From Isochrysis galbana (lineage: Eukaryota; Haptophyta; Isochrysidales; Isochrysidaceae): a DNA stretch of 64,000 nt. Under the pieces are notes generated by a model. That model did no database searches and was not told the DNA's origin. It saw nothing but the letters and a program-made list of their open reading frames with translations. The DNA is taken from positions 99,811 to 163,810 of the forward strand of contig CM030945.1 in assembly GCA_018136815.1 (NCBI GenBank), in the 5' to 3' direction. Of the stretch, positions 31,095-42,078 are shown one piece after another; positions within the stretch are counted from its first letter, which is position 1; every line of letters begins with the position of its first letter. The position numbers and the translations under genes were made by a program.

Positions 31095-31275
31095 GTCGAA
31101 TCAAGCTCGTGCTTGATCGTGGGGCAAGTCTCAGCGGGGCTAGGGCATGAGTGAAGAGAAGTCTTGAGAGAGCGGGGGAAATGGCGCGCTACATCGCGAC
31201 GACGGCCCACGAGACACCACACCCCACATCACTCACTCACCAACAAGAAAACTCCGAAAACTGACGCAACATCGC
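31095..31275 (+). repeat. second copy of the 21885-22060 flank
   Basis: Similar in order and spacing to the 3' flank of the Cys/His ORF, but here no such ORF follows; past 31275 the sequences diverge. Confidence 0.5.
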
Positions 31276-32084
31276 ACAAACAAATCAATGAAACAAATAA
31301 GGACAAACGAACAAATTTGGCGTGCATGCGGCGGAGCTTCGAGGCAACTCATTGGCAAAAACAAAACTCACTCAATTTTTCTCACACACTACACATAGAT
31401 AGAAGCACCGCATCCGCCTTGTCGCATCCGCGATCGACTTCCGACCTTAGGCCGTTCTTGTTCGCCGCGGAGTTTTACTCGTAACTTGTAGAACTCTTCC
31501 CGGCCAAAGAGCGTGCACTCTCAGTGGGTTCAACCAAACGCAATCGCGGATGGTTCAAAGACAAGTCTTAGTCGGGGTGCACGTCCAGACCAAGCGGGCA
31601 CACACAATCACAATCACGAACAAAATGAACGAACACTCACACAAGCAAGTGGCGAGCTTGTACACCCACCCCCTACTCAAACATACAGACAAACACCTAC
31701 ACTTTAAACTTAAACACATCACTCACTCACAGAAGACTAGGCACACGAAACCGATTCGCCACGGCAACTTCGAAGGCATGGTGATTGCTGTTCGTATGGC
31801 TCTGTAGGCAAGGCTCGGGCCGTAGCTCGCGGGCACCTGGGCTGGCGTGGTCCTGGCTGGGCTGGCTGGAGGCCGCTGCGGTTGCGCAGCGTGCCTGTCA
31901 TGTCGTGGTCGGTCGGCGCGGCGGGGTGGGCGGCGAGGGCAGGGGTGGGAGCGAGGCGCGCTCCATGACCCTATCGTTTATAACGCTAATTGATGAGCTC
32001 CCCGCAAGAACCGCGTTCCGCGCTAGCTGCCGGCGCGCCCTCGCAGGCAATCTCCAAGAGTGAGAGCAGCCTAGCTCTTTGCTC
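31276..32084. other. spacer with ACAAACA/CACACTC-rich sequence
   Basis: Moderate-GC, A- and C-rich. No gene or motif recognised. The segment GACCCTATCGTTTATAACGC at 31968 resembles GACCCTATCTTTGTAAAG at 32402 and the inverted AACGATAGGGTC at 53456. Confidence 0.3.
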
Positions 32085-32402
32085 TGACAGGCCTCCTCGC
32101 CCTCTCCCTCGCAGGCGCTCCTGCGCCTCAGGGCCCCCCATTCTGAACCTGTCTGCCTCTCGACCAAGGGGGAGGGGGGGTTGGAGCGATGGCGATGGGC
32201 TAGCCACGACAGGCCAGGGCGCGCGAGGCAGGCGAGCGCCTGCCAAGGAGAGAGTGAGCCAGCAGAGCAGTCTGCTCCTGGCAAGCCATGCCAGGCATGC
32301 CATGAGGATGAGTGGTTCCTCCCCCATGGCATGGGAGGAGTGAAGAGGGGGGGGGGGGGGGGCTCGTGCGCCCCCATGAGCGAACTAAGTATAAACTTAA
32401 TG
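32085..32402 (+). repeat. family-B-related repeat, short variant copy
   Basis: It contains TTCTGAACCTGTCTGCCTCTC (also in the 30-kb variant), the TGCCAGGCATGCCATGAGG segment, a G-run, and the AACTAAGTATAAACTTAA end. Confidence 0.6.
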
Positions 32403-32768
32403 ACCCTATCTTTGTAAAGATAGTTGTGTCCCGTGTGCATGTAAGGCGTGCACCCCCCACCCTCCCAAGCGAGGCGGGTGGTACCGGATGAAGGCAAGCC
32501 GCCTTGGCGTTAGCGCAGATGAGCTATTTGCGCAAGTAGGGCATCCATTATCCATTTTGGCTTTGAAGGTGACCCTATCGTTATAGTTTCACCGATAGTT
32601 GGCTATTGGATTAACTCAAGCGTGAGGCATGGTGGCCGGGGCTGGGATTCTCCCCGCCCCCGTCACTCGCTACACGCACGACTCGAACTACTTGCTACTT
32701 GCAGCACAACAAGCCCTCTGTCCTCTCCTACATTCAATCCTCACTGACGTATATACTACTTGGCGAGC

Positions 32769-35209
32769 TCACACCCCCAGTTTGGATGCGAAGCTGCGGC
32801 TCGTGCGCGGCGATAGTACCACAGGGCCCCGCCGCTTTGGCACGGGTTGTCCGGGGAGCGTGCCGAAAGCGCCCAGCAAAGGCAGTTTCGGTTGGCCAGC
32901 TCGGATGTCTTTCGCAAAGATGGGAGAGTACCTGTGAGGCGAACGGGGGCGAGCGTTCAGCTCTTGACGCTTTGTGGAGGGTGCCCAGACCTGCAGACGG
33001 CTATACAACGCAGGGAGAAGGCATCGGCAGCTCACGTGCTCGGCCCTGGCGTTTCCTCGGCTAGGTCGGACTTCAACGGCCGCGGACGGCCTCGGACCGA
33101 GATGAAAGACAACGAAGATTGCGATTTGCAGTGCGCAGTGTCGAAACCGGTGCGCGGATTGTAGTGCCCAGGTCCTGGAGCATCCACCCGTTCAATTTTC
33201 TTACGCACCGGGATGGTCTCGTACTCGAGCGCCGCCCACATGGGAGATAGCTTCATGGTAGTCGTGCTAGACATAGTGCTCCACGGCCGATCGGAGGTCG
33301 CCGATAGCCGCCCCTTCCTCAGCCTCGCGAGCTCAGCCGCCTCCTCCTTGGAAAGAATGGCCCCATCATCCTCACGCTGCTGCAGCTCCGCAAGCCGGCC
33401 ACGGCCGATCAGCGTTGCCGTACTCACCCGTGGGGTGGAGGCTCTCGAGCTCGTTGTCGGTCGTGTTGCCTCCATTCTCGGGGTCACAGGTCGAGCAACT
33501 GACTCGCTCACGGCTTGGCGCGGCACTGCCCTCGCAGATGCCGCTCCCCGTGGCATTGTCGCCCGCTGTTTGGGCACAAATGACGCCGTCACCGACGAGT
33601 CCTTAGAAGCCGCGACATCGGCCGAGCTAATTATCGCGGTTGTGGGCCGCGGCGTGACGGGCCGAGGTGACGGCGGCGGATGCGGCACCATCGCCTTCAA
33701 CTTGTAAGAGGATAGCGTCGGCTTTTGCGCCATCTCCGCATCCGTGCCTCGGGATGCTGTCTTTGGTCGAGGCGACGACGAGTGCGCCAGATTCGAGGTT
33801 GACGGCGTACTCGAGGTCGAGCGAGAGAAAGCATGCGCAACGTCACTATCACCATCCGCCAGCCGCTTGAACTTGGCCAATTCGATTGGGGTAAGCAGCT
33901 TTCCCTCGCTCACCATTCGCTCGTACTCCGCTAGCTGTTTTTGCTGGGCTGGCGTCCGCACCACATTGCGCGATTGCGCGGGTCGAGCTTTGTGGACGTT
34001 CGGAGACGAGCGCGAGCTCGCGGGTCGTGACGGTTGTGCTCCGCCAGTGACATTCTCGATGTGACGGCGGAAGGCTTCCATTTGCCGCAGAGCGGCGCAC
34101 TCGGGCTTGCTGTTTGGCAAGGCACTCCATTCTCGTAACTTGGCCAGATCGTCCTCTGAGATGAGATGGCCGTCTTGCACGCGCCTCTCTATCGCGTGCC
34201 ATTCGACGGCAGCAATACATGCCGCCTCCTCCTTGCTCAACCGATGCTTGATTGCTTGCTGCAGGGCCTCAGGAGGCTTGAGCTTGGCAGCGATGACGCA
34301 CTGCAAGGCATCGCATACCTGGGAGACGCTCCCTGAGTCCACCGTCTCCAGCAGCTTCCTCAACAACGGACTCTTCTTGATGGTTTCAGCGCCGTCTACG
34401 TCTGCTAGATCAGGCTCAGACTCCCGCATCTCCTTGAGCTTGATGCCGGGCCGCTTGCCGTCAGGTGGCACATCCTGCGAGGGCATCTCCTTTGACGATT
34501 GGGCCGGTAGAGGCATATTTGCGGATGGCGAAATCGAAGCGATGCTTGTGGCGGGTGCCGCATCTACTCCCTTCCTCATGGGAAGCGCGCCTTTGGATGG
34601 CGGAGTGGTCGATTGCCTTGCCATCGAGGGCTTGTTGGAAGGCTTCTCCTGCGTCCGCTTGGTCTCCGCGGGCTTGTCCGCCACCGGCGTGCCCTCTTCC
34701 GAGTTGCCCTCTTTGGGCGCAGCCGTAGCAAACGCATCGTGTTCAGCTTTGTCAATTTCGGCCTCTGCTGATTTGTCCTCCGCCACTCTTGCCTCTGTCA
34801 GCTTTACCTCCAAAGATTCATTCTCTGACCCGTCCGTAGACTTGTTTGCTGCTGGCTCTTTGTCTGTTGCCGACTCATCGATGGGCGGCTTGTCCTCTGC
34901 TGATAGCTCTTCACCTGACGCCGAATCTCGCGCAGGTGCCTCCTCTGCTGTGTTCTGCTCGACTGGCCTCTCGGCGACGATCTCCTCCACTGCTGGTTTC
35001 TCCTCTCCCATCTTGTCCGCTGCTAGCTCAAACTCTTGCGCCTCCTCACGCGCCGCCATGTGCTCCTCGCCTGCTCTCTCGGACGTCTGCGCAGTGGAAG
35101 GCGTCTCATCTGACGGCTTGGGTGCGCTGAACCGTTCCTGCTCCCCTCCGCCGCCGGCAGCAGCCTCAACTAGAGCTGGCGGAGGCTTCGACTCGGCGTC
35201 TCCATTCAT
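32769..35209 (-). CDS. STPGR/SHIPPO-type protein, acidic, two exons
   Basis: Exon 1 is 35209-33036, intron 33035-32932 (GT-AG, 104 bp), exon 2 is 32931-32769; 778 residues in phase. The ATG at 35209 (MNGDAESKPPPALVE) is preferred to an upstream in-frame ATG at 35416 that lies in CT-rich leader. Residues 1-300 are acidic and low-complexity. A motif of the type DG-x-L-I/L-S/T-x-E-D/E-x-A-K/E-L/F-R/K occurs three times (QDGHLISEDDLAKLREW, SEGKLLTPIELAKFKRL, EDDGAILSKEEAAELARL). The C-terminus has two Pro-Gly-Pro repeats: APGPGHYNP, and TPGPSTYSP formed exactly by the splice. These are the STPGR repeats of ODF3/SHIPPO-like microtubule-associated proteins of flagella, which suggests a flagellum or microtubule role. 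Long disordered parts make exact assignment unsafe. Confidence 0.68.
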
Positions 35210-35299
35210 CTTCTCGAGAGAGAGAGCTTCTGGCTCGCTCTGGGCGGGCGGAGGCGCGTGGGTAGGATCGCCCGGCTCCGTCGTACACGTCCTGACCGA

Positions 35300-35640
35300 G
35301 CGCGCCAGAGGGCACGGGTCGGCTCGTGGGAGGGAGGGAGAGGGAAGGAGGGGGAGGGAGAGGGAGAGGGGAGCGGCCACGCCGCGAGTGTGCTCTCTCT
35401 TCCACCTTCCCCGCACCTCGACGGACTTCGTCGCCTCCCTCTTTCACGTCTCCACGGACCACATTCCCCTCTTTTTTCTAGATCGCTCCCTCCCCCTCAC
35501 CACCACCCCGGAGTGTCTCCCTCTCTTCTTTTTCTCTCTCTCTCGCGCCTCCCCCCCCCCCTCTCTCTCACCCCCTTCCGCTCTTTCTCTCTTCTCTTCT
35601 CTCTCTCTTTCTTTCGCTCTACAAGAAGTATCCCACCTCC
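35300..35640. repeat. GA and CT tracts upstream of the SHIPPO-like gene
   Basis: GGGAGGGAGAGGGAAGGAGG-type sequence at 35328-35373 (plus), then CT-rich 35500-35625. It lies at the 5' end of the minus-strand gene. No ORF here is credible. Confidence 0.75.
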
Positions 35641-36290
35641 CTCAACCAACTCCCCTCACCACCGCTCACATCCTACATCATCCCTTACTCTAATAGATCC
35701 TTCTCTACTGGCTCTACTCTCCGTTCAACGACTTTCCCCCCGCCACACCTACTTTTTACTTTCTACCTGTCGGTTTCTCCGTCAGTGAACGGCTCCATCT
35801 GCTGCTCGCCGCCCTTGCTTCACGTGAACTCTTTACTGCCGGGCCGAAGCACCGAAACAGGTGCTTCACCGCAGCTGTTTTGTACGGTGTACGGTGGCTC
35901 ATGGGGGGGGAGGGCTTTCACGAGAAAATATTGGACTCAACACACAAAACACGAGAACAAAGCCCAAAGCGCAAAGCGGAGTGATTTTGATTTTCGGCCG
36001 AGGCGTTGCTTCGTTGCTTCCCCTTCCCCTTCCCCTTCTAGGGCGGTCAAACAGCTATTTTAACTTCTAAGGGTGAAAATTGACCAAGTCAAGATTGAGG
36101 ATTCATTACGAGATTTTTGGATATGGTGACCGGATAGGTGTAACTAGCACATATCCGGTGCCCTTTGGGCCCTAGACCCCCCACGGTAGCCCCCACAGCG
36201 ATGCGTAACCAGAAAACGCGCAAATTGGCCAGAAATCACTATCGCGGAGGGCCGACGTCCGACGCGAGCGCGGGCGAGCGTCGGGCCGCT
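35641..36290. other. spacer; AGGGCGGTCAAACAG motif
   Basis: No gene seen. AGGGCGGTCAAACAG at 36041 recurs in the same orientation at 37612, and GCCCTTTGGGCCC(T/C)AGACCC at 36161 recurs at 58198, pointing to an unidentified dispersed repeat. Confidence 0.35.
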
Positions 36291-36299
36291 AATCGACGC

Positions 36300-36930
36300 G
36301 TCCCCGGCGCAGCGTGCCTCGGCCAGCCACAGCCATGCGCGTAGGCTGCCAGGAGCGCCTCCTACTGCCCCCCATGCCCGCCACCGCCTCATCGCAAATC
36401 GCCCCCTCGCGTCCCTCGCTAGCGCGCCAACGGAGGGGTCCCGGAGCGCCCGAGTTAGGCGTGCGCCCGGGCGCGCTGCGAAAGCTTTCTTCGCCATCAG
36501 CCCGGTGTCCGGGCCAGCCAGGACACTGAGTGAGCAGAACCCGCCGCGCCAGCGACGCCAATCGCGCCAGCCGCGCGCCGGTGCCTCGTCGCAATCCACC
36601 CCCGGCGGCATTCAAACGCGCTCACGCACGGCCCCGAGGGGCCCGGAGCGCCCAACTCGGAGCCGCGACCGGGCGCGCTGCGAGGCGCTTCTTGCTCATT
36701 AGCCCGGTGTGCAGGCCAGCCAAGGCACCAAATGTCAAAGTGCCGCCGGGACGGCGCCGCCAATCGCGCCCGCCGCGCGCTGGAACCTCGTCGAAGTCTG
36801 CGACCATTCGCCCCGCATGCGCGCTAACGCGCCGCCGCGAGGGTCCCCGAGAGCCCAAGTTAGGCGTGCGCCCGGGCGCGCTGCGAAAGCTTTCTTCGCC
36901 ATCAGCCCGGTGTCCGGCCGCCGCCTTTTT
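36300..36930 (+). repeat. three-unit tandem repeat, about 202 bp period
   Basis: GGGCGCGCTGCGAAAGCTTTC (ends near 36490), GGGCGCGCTGCGAGGCGCTTC (near 36690) and GGGCGCGCTGCGAAAGCTTTC again (near 36893) mark three units, each followed by AGCCCGGTGT. An inverted piece of the same unit lies at 45428-45480 inside a gag-like frame. Confidence 0.75.
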
Positions 36931-37099
36931 CTGGGCGACCACCTCTGGGTCATTTCCGCGTGCGAGCGTGCGAGTGGTCCAGTGGGTAGTGGCCATGTAA
37001 GAAGAAAAACACAGTAAAAAATTCTCACCGTAAAATGTGAGATGGTTGTATTCGGGTCTCTTGTAAATTGGAATTGCTCAACTTTACTTTTGGCTTTTG

Positions 37100-37188
37100 G
37101 TGGTCGCGTGCCCGACAGCTCCAGAATATTGTTGTAAACGGGCATGTGGACATTTGATGGCTCAACTTCATTCCGTCCAACATTCGAC
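37100..37188 (-). mobile_element. diverged end of a family-D TIR element, cut by gap
   Basis: On the minus strand GACGGAATGAAGTTGAGCCA followed by TCAAATGTCCACATG resembles the inner TIR of the 12757-13449 element. The outer part is lost in the gap. Confidence 0.45.
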
Positions 37189-37288
37189 NNNNNNNNNNNN
37201 NNNNNNNNNNNNNNNNNNNNNNNNNNNNNNNNNNNNNNNNNNNNNNNNNNNNNNNNNNNNNNNNNNNNNNNNNNNNNNNNNNNNNNNN
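37189..37288. other. assembly gap (100 N)
   Basis: Exactly 100 N; true size unknown. Confidence 0.99.
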
Positions 37289-37649
37289 GAGCTTCACTCT
37301 GAACGCCGTCTTGCGGCAACGTTCCATCCCCATACTATCCTCGTGTCTGATTTTGTTTTGTTTCGGCGGCGGTTCTTCACTTGTTCCTCGTTCAATGGGG
37401 CTGCTCCCGAGCGGACACTCCGCGTAGAGCGTGCGCAGCGCGCAGAATTATGCCGTGATACCTTTCCCCTCAGCCCTGCGATGCCGCTTAGACTCATGCG
37501 CTCAACTTAGCTGTTCCAATGCGCAAGTCGTCCGTGAGCACCAATGAGCAATGCTTCCGGGATGTGAACATGAAAGCGGGGGTGCATCAGGTGATACTTT
37601 CTTTTTATGGTAGGGCGGTCAAACAGGGCTGTTTAAGTACTAATATGGC

Positions 37650-38290
37650 GGGGTGACATTTTTTGACCATGTTCCATTTTCCAAAGCCCATGTCGCGGGT
37701 AGAGGGTACACTTCCCCCTCGTACGTTCCATTTTTAGGTCTTCCCGCGCGACTCCCTCTCCGTCGCCGCGCCCCGGCTCCCTTCTTCCCGTATCGTCCCG
37801 TATCGGTCCGCCCCCCCTTCCTTCTCCTCTCCTCTTCCCGGCTCCCCCGCGGAAGCCCTCCCCCCTCTCTCCCCTCCCGTCTCTCCCCGAGTGCTTCCTT
37901 GAGTTTCCGGCCCCCTTTTGTCTAGTTCTTTCCCGCGCGATTCCCTCCCCCCCCCGCGCGTGACGTTTTCCCTCTGTGTCTTGACTACGCTTTGCGCCAC
38001 CGCTCGAGCGCTCCCTGTGCCTCCTCGTCCGTCCTCTGTCCCCGTTCTCGTGCTGCTGCGCCCTGTGATGGCTGAGTGTGCGCCCATGTCTTCGGCCCCG
38101 TCCCCGCACGCTTCCCCGGCTCCCCATTGTTCACCCCCCATGCTCCAGTCAGGCCCTACATCTCATGTTACAGTTCATCCTCCACTCACACCCAGTCGCA
38201 CCACAGCCACAGCTCCACACGATCCACAACATGGTAGCGGAGGGGTGCTGTCGCATTCATCCCAGATGATGCGATTTCCAGGCTCTTGAT
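37650..38290 (+). mobile_element. gypsy-like leader and gag N-terminus, copy 1
   Basis: A CT-rich leader (CGTACGTTCCATTTTTAGGTC...) followed by a Pro/His/Ser-rich frame beginning near MAECAPMSSAPSPHASP and closing at 38289. The leader and frame style match 53640-54200 block by block (CCGCGCGGAAG, TCCCCGAGTG, CCCCCTTT, GCGCCACCGCTCGA). This is probably the 5' part of a gypsy family. No reverse transcriptase follows. Confidence 0.5.
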
Positions 38291-38806
38291 TCCAGGTCCT
38301 TCGCCGTGCGGCCACACGGTGAAGCTCAGGAATACCTAGGTTGGTAGGGTTCGTCCCTAGCAATCTAGAATTCGAGTTCTCGTTTCGTTCCTTCTAGCCT
38401 GTTTGTCAGGTCTAGATTCCAGGTTTCCTCCTTTCGGGCAATCTTGACCCAAAGGAGCCAGGTCGCCTGTCACTCGCTGCGCGCTTGTCTCAGGCTCTCG
38501 AGTTACCTTGTGAAGGCTTGTTTAGCTTCTTGCAAGGCTTGTCGTTTCTTGTTGGGTTCCGGTTCTTTCTTGGGACTTGCTAACTTTCGTGGTCGTCCAG
38601 GCCTGTTCTTCATAGATTCTGCTTAGCCTGGTTAGGGTTTCGTTGCCTTCCGGCGTTTCGCGTTGGCGTTCGGAAACTTCCTCTCACATTCCCTAGGTCC
38701 GCTACCCTTGGCTTGTAGGTCCTTGCTTCTTTCTTCTCGGTCAAGGTTTTGGCGAGCGAGTCGGTTGCTCTAGCCGCTCGAGATTTGAGGTTTAATTTGC
38801 CATCTC

Positions 38807-39490
38807 CCCTTGGAGATCGGTGTAGGTTCGCTTCCTAGGTGAGGGAATCTTTCCCCTTGATGCAAGTTACATGCAAGCCCTTGGCCCCTTTGGTGTTTCT
38901 TCCCCTTGGTTGCTACTCAGGGTTGTTCGTTAGAAGCGTCTAGAAGGTTCACGCTCAACGGCAAGATTTCCTCTGTCGTGAAGACATCTCGTTGCGATCC
39001 GTATCCAAAGTGATCGCCGTGGTCGCGCGACATGACGCTCCCCTTCGGACTCTCCGCTACGTGGGAAGTTACAACGGAGGCACGCTCCGGCCGTCGCTGC
39101 GGAGTCTCTCTCTCTCTCTCGCTCTCTCTCTCTCCGTCTCTCGCGACGTGTTTGAGTTATCGGTGATTTGGGGTCGCGGTTGCTTGATAATTTGCTTTGG
39201 TTGGGTGAATGATTCCGGTGTGTTCGTGAGTCGGTGTAACCTGTTGTTCTCGGCTTCGTTGTCCGTCGTTGTTCGCTGCGTCGCTGCACTCAAGCAGCCT
39301 AGGCTCCCTCCCTGAGGGAAGAGTTCTTTGTAGGTCTAACAATCTCTTAAAACCCAACACACTAGGGCCGCTAGGAGCGCCTCGCCGCCCCACAGCCCTT
39401 CGTTCGCCGTTCGTTCCCCGTCCAGACACCCAAATGGGGTTGCCCGACCCAGTCCAGAATTTCATTCACCCGACTCCCGGTGGGGAGGAG
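38807..39490 (+). repeat. 684-bp direct repeat, left copy (gypsy LTR/leader region)
   Basis: It begins CCCTTGGAGATCGGTGTAGG and ends GACTCCCGGTGGGGAGGAG. The right copy is 40736-41419, exactly 1929 bp away. By eye the copies differ at two positions (near 39087 and 39320). The repeat runs past the ATG at 39434 into the gag-like frame, so it contains more than an LTR. Confidence 0.92.
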
Positions 39491-39900
39491 CCCTCTCCCA
39501 AGGGCCATAGCCGGAGCCGCTCTGCGGACAAATTGTCGTTGTCTACCGTAGGTTCTCGTGCAGTGGAGGCGGAGACTAGTGCCTCCTCCTCACCTCTCTC
39601 CCCGGTTCGTTATATTTCTCCGCCATCGTGTTCATTCTCTCGTCTCGAAGTTGCACCTGTTCTCGTTTCTGACCTGGTTCCCGACCCGGAAGGGTCGGCT
39701 TCCGGAGTCAACGAAGTTGAAGGTTCCAAGGGAGCTGCGGCTTTCCGCGCTCACGCCGTGGCCACCCCAGACTCGGGAGACGCAGTGGCCGTCGATTACG
39801 ATCTCTCGTCGCGCCCCACACGGACGCCGGCGTCTCCTCTTTCTCTCGGCTCTCCGGAGGATCCCCGTTCCAGGGATCGCCCGCCGGGGCCAACCCCCTT
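39434..39900 (+). pseudogene. gag-like N-terminal fragment
   Basis: The frame MGLPDPVQNFIHPTPGGEE is followed by Ser/Pro-rich sequence. It joins directly to a pol fragment in another frame with no capsid, protease or reverse transcriptase palm between them, indicating a large internal deletion. Confidence 0.5.
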
Positions 39901-40767
39901 CAGGGCCTTTGCTCCTACTACCGTCGATTCATTCGCCAATTCGCCGCTAAGGCTGCTCCTCTCACTGCCCTCACGCGGAAGGGCTGTGACGTGGCAAAGG
40001 AGTCTCAGTCCGAGGAGTGTCGCCGAGCTATCCAAGAGCTCAAGACAGCGATCACTTCGGAGCCCGTCTTGACTCCACCCAGGGATGATCGGCCCTTCAT
40101 CGTCAAGACCGATGGGGCTAGCAAGTTGGGTATCGCCGGCATCCTCTCGCAGCTAGGAGACGATAGCCGTGAACGAGTCGTTGGGTATTACGCTCGCAGT
40201 CTTACCTCGGCCGAACGCCATTGGACGGTGACCGAGATTGAACTCTTGGCTGCCCTGGAATCAATTCGAAATTGGCGACCCTACCTTTGGGGGCGTCGGT
40301 TCAAGTTAGTCGTCGACCACTCCGCGCTGCGATGGCTGCATACCATGAAGGATCAAGTAGCCGGTGGGCCAGCCTCTCGGCTGACTCGGTGGGCTCTCAA
40401 GTTGGCTGAGTACCGGTTCGACGTCGAACATAAACCAGGAGCTGTTCATCAAGATGCTGACGGGCTGTCCCGGCTAGCATCCCTGGAGCCGGAACACGAA
40501 GACGAACCACTCGCCGGCCTAGCGTCACTGGCGGCGCGTGAGCCTGGCTCAGAGTCTCTAGCCGAGCAGGAACGGTCCCATCCGGTGGCTGCCATCACGC
40601 GCTCCGTAGCTACGGCGCGAGGGCTTCAAGCTTTGGATCGATCTCGTCGTCGAGCCTCCGATTCCGGGCCCGCCATCCAGTCCAGTTATTTGGCTCCGGG
40701 TACGCCGACTTCCGAAGAGATGAGAGCGGCCCTGGCCCTTGGAGATCGGTGTAGGTTCGCTTCCTAG
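39901..40767 (+). pseudogene. Ty3/gypsy pol fragment: reverse transcriptase thumb and RNase H
   Basis: The frame opens QGLCSYYRRFIRQFAAKAAP, the RT thumb signature (G-L-x-x-YYR-x-FI), then LKTAITSEPVLTPP and RNase H: FIVKTDGASKLGIAG (first Asp), VTEIELLAALES (Glu), LVVDHSALRWL (second Asp) and VHQDADGLSR (final Asp). All four acidic residues are present, but the domain is orphaned: the RT palm and the whole integrase are missing. The frame runs 30 bp into the right 684-bp repeat. Confidence 0.88.
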
Positions 40768-41419
40768 GTGAGGGAATCTTTCCCCTTGATGCAAGTTACA
40801 TGCAAGCCCTTGGCCCCTTTGGTGTTTCTTCCCCTTGGTTGCTACTCAGGGTTGTTCGTTAGAAGCGTCTAGAAGGTTCACGCTCAACGGCAAGATTTCC
40901 TCTGTCGTGAAGACATCTCGTTGCGATCCGTATCCAAAGTGATCGCCGTGGTCGCGCGACATGACGCTCCCCTTCGGACTCTCCGCTACGTGGGAAGTTA
41001 CAACGGAGACACGCTCCGGCCGTCGCTGCGGAGTCTCTCTCTCTCTCTCGCTCTCTCTCTCTCCGTCTCTCGCGACGTGTTTGAGTTATCGGTGATTTGG
41101 GGTCGCGGTTGCTTGATAATTTGCTTTGGTTGGGTGAATGATTCCGGTGTGTTCGTGAGTCGGTGTAACCTGTTGTTCTCGGCTTCGTTGTCCGTCGTTG
41201 TTCGCTGCGTCGCTGCACTCAAGCAGCCTAGGCTCCCTCCCTGAGGGTAGAGTTCTTTGTAGGTCTAACAATCTCTTAAAACCCAACACACTAGGGCCGC
41301 TAGGAGCGCCTCGCCGCCCCACAGCCCTTCGTTCGCCGTTCGTTCCCCGTCCAGACACCCAAATGGGGTTGCCCGACCCAGTCCAGAATTTCATTCACCC
41401 GACTCCCGGTGGGGAGGAG
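40736..41419 (+). repeat. 684-bp direct repeat, right copy
   Basis: Partner of 38807-39490. After it the gag-like frame continues into different sequence (GGEEGQSAALAAG) and becomes Pro/His/Gln-rich up to the LTR at 41840. Confidence 0.92.
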
Positions 41420-41839
41420 GGCCAAAGCGCCGCGCTAGCCGCCGGTGCCGCTCGCGACGGAGTGGCTCAGAGCCCTCCGGCTCCGCTCGACTCGACAGGT
41501 GCCTTCCTCACCCTCCCATCCTCTCCTCACTCCTCGCATCCCCACCACCGCCGCTCCTCCAGCCCCATCCGCCTCACCCAGCTCTCACCAGCCATCTCAC
41601 ATGATCTACCCACAATCCACACAACCACAGCCACACTGGCCACAACACACCGATACCACCGCCACACCTGCACAGCCAGCGTTCTACTCCCCTCTCCCGC
41701 CTTTTGCCACGCCCAAGCCCTCGCCTCTCGACCCGCCCGACGCCCTCACCGCCATCCCTGCCCTCCCCACTACCCACCTTTTCCCCTTTCTTCCGAATCC
41801 TCAGCATACCATCACCAATCTGCCCCAGCCGAACCAACC

Positions 41840-42078
41840 TGTCACGGATGGTTTTGCGTGGTGTGCACCCTAGAACTTATATTGGGATGAGGAGGTGGGG
41901 AGGGCCGCATGAGTCGAGCCGTGATCTCCCCCCTTCTCTCCTTGTTCGCTTGTGTGAGTCTCCTACGCAATCCCCCCGTGTGTGCGTTTGATCTGCGCGT
42001 GATACTATTAGTGTGCCCTGTGTGGTCAGTGGCCCCCTTTGGTATCTTTTAACTTGTCATGAAGTAACAGGATGCGCG
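41840..42078 (+). mobile_element. 239-bp LTR, left copy
   Basis: It begins TGTCACGGATGGTTTTGCG and ends ...AAGTAACAGGATGCGCG. It is identical along its whole length to 43183-43421. The canonical TG...CA ends would be TGTCAC...GTAACA, with the 9 shared bases GGATGCGCG after them. Confidence 0.92.

Noticed and set aside
34107..35693. 528-codon plus-strand ORF opposite the SHIPPO-like gene
   Set aside because: It mirrors the acidic low-complexity minus-strand gene; only the minus frame has repeats, a splice-completed motif and a sensible start.
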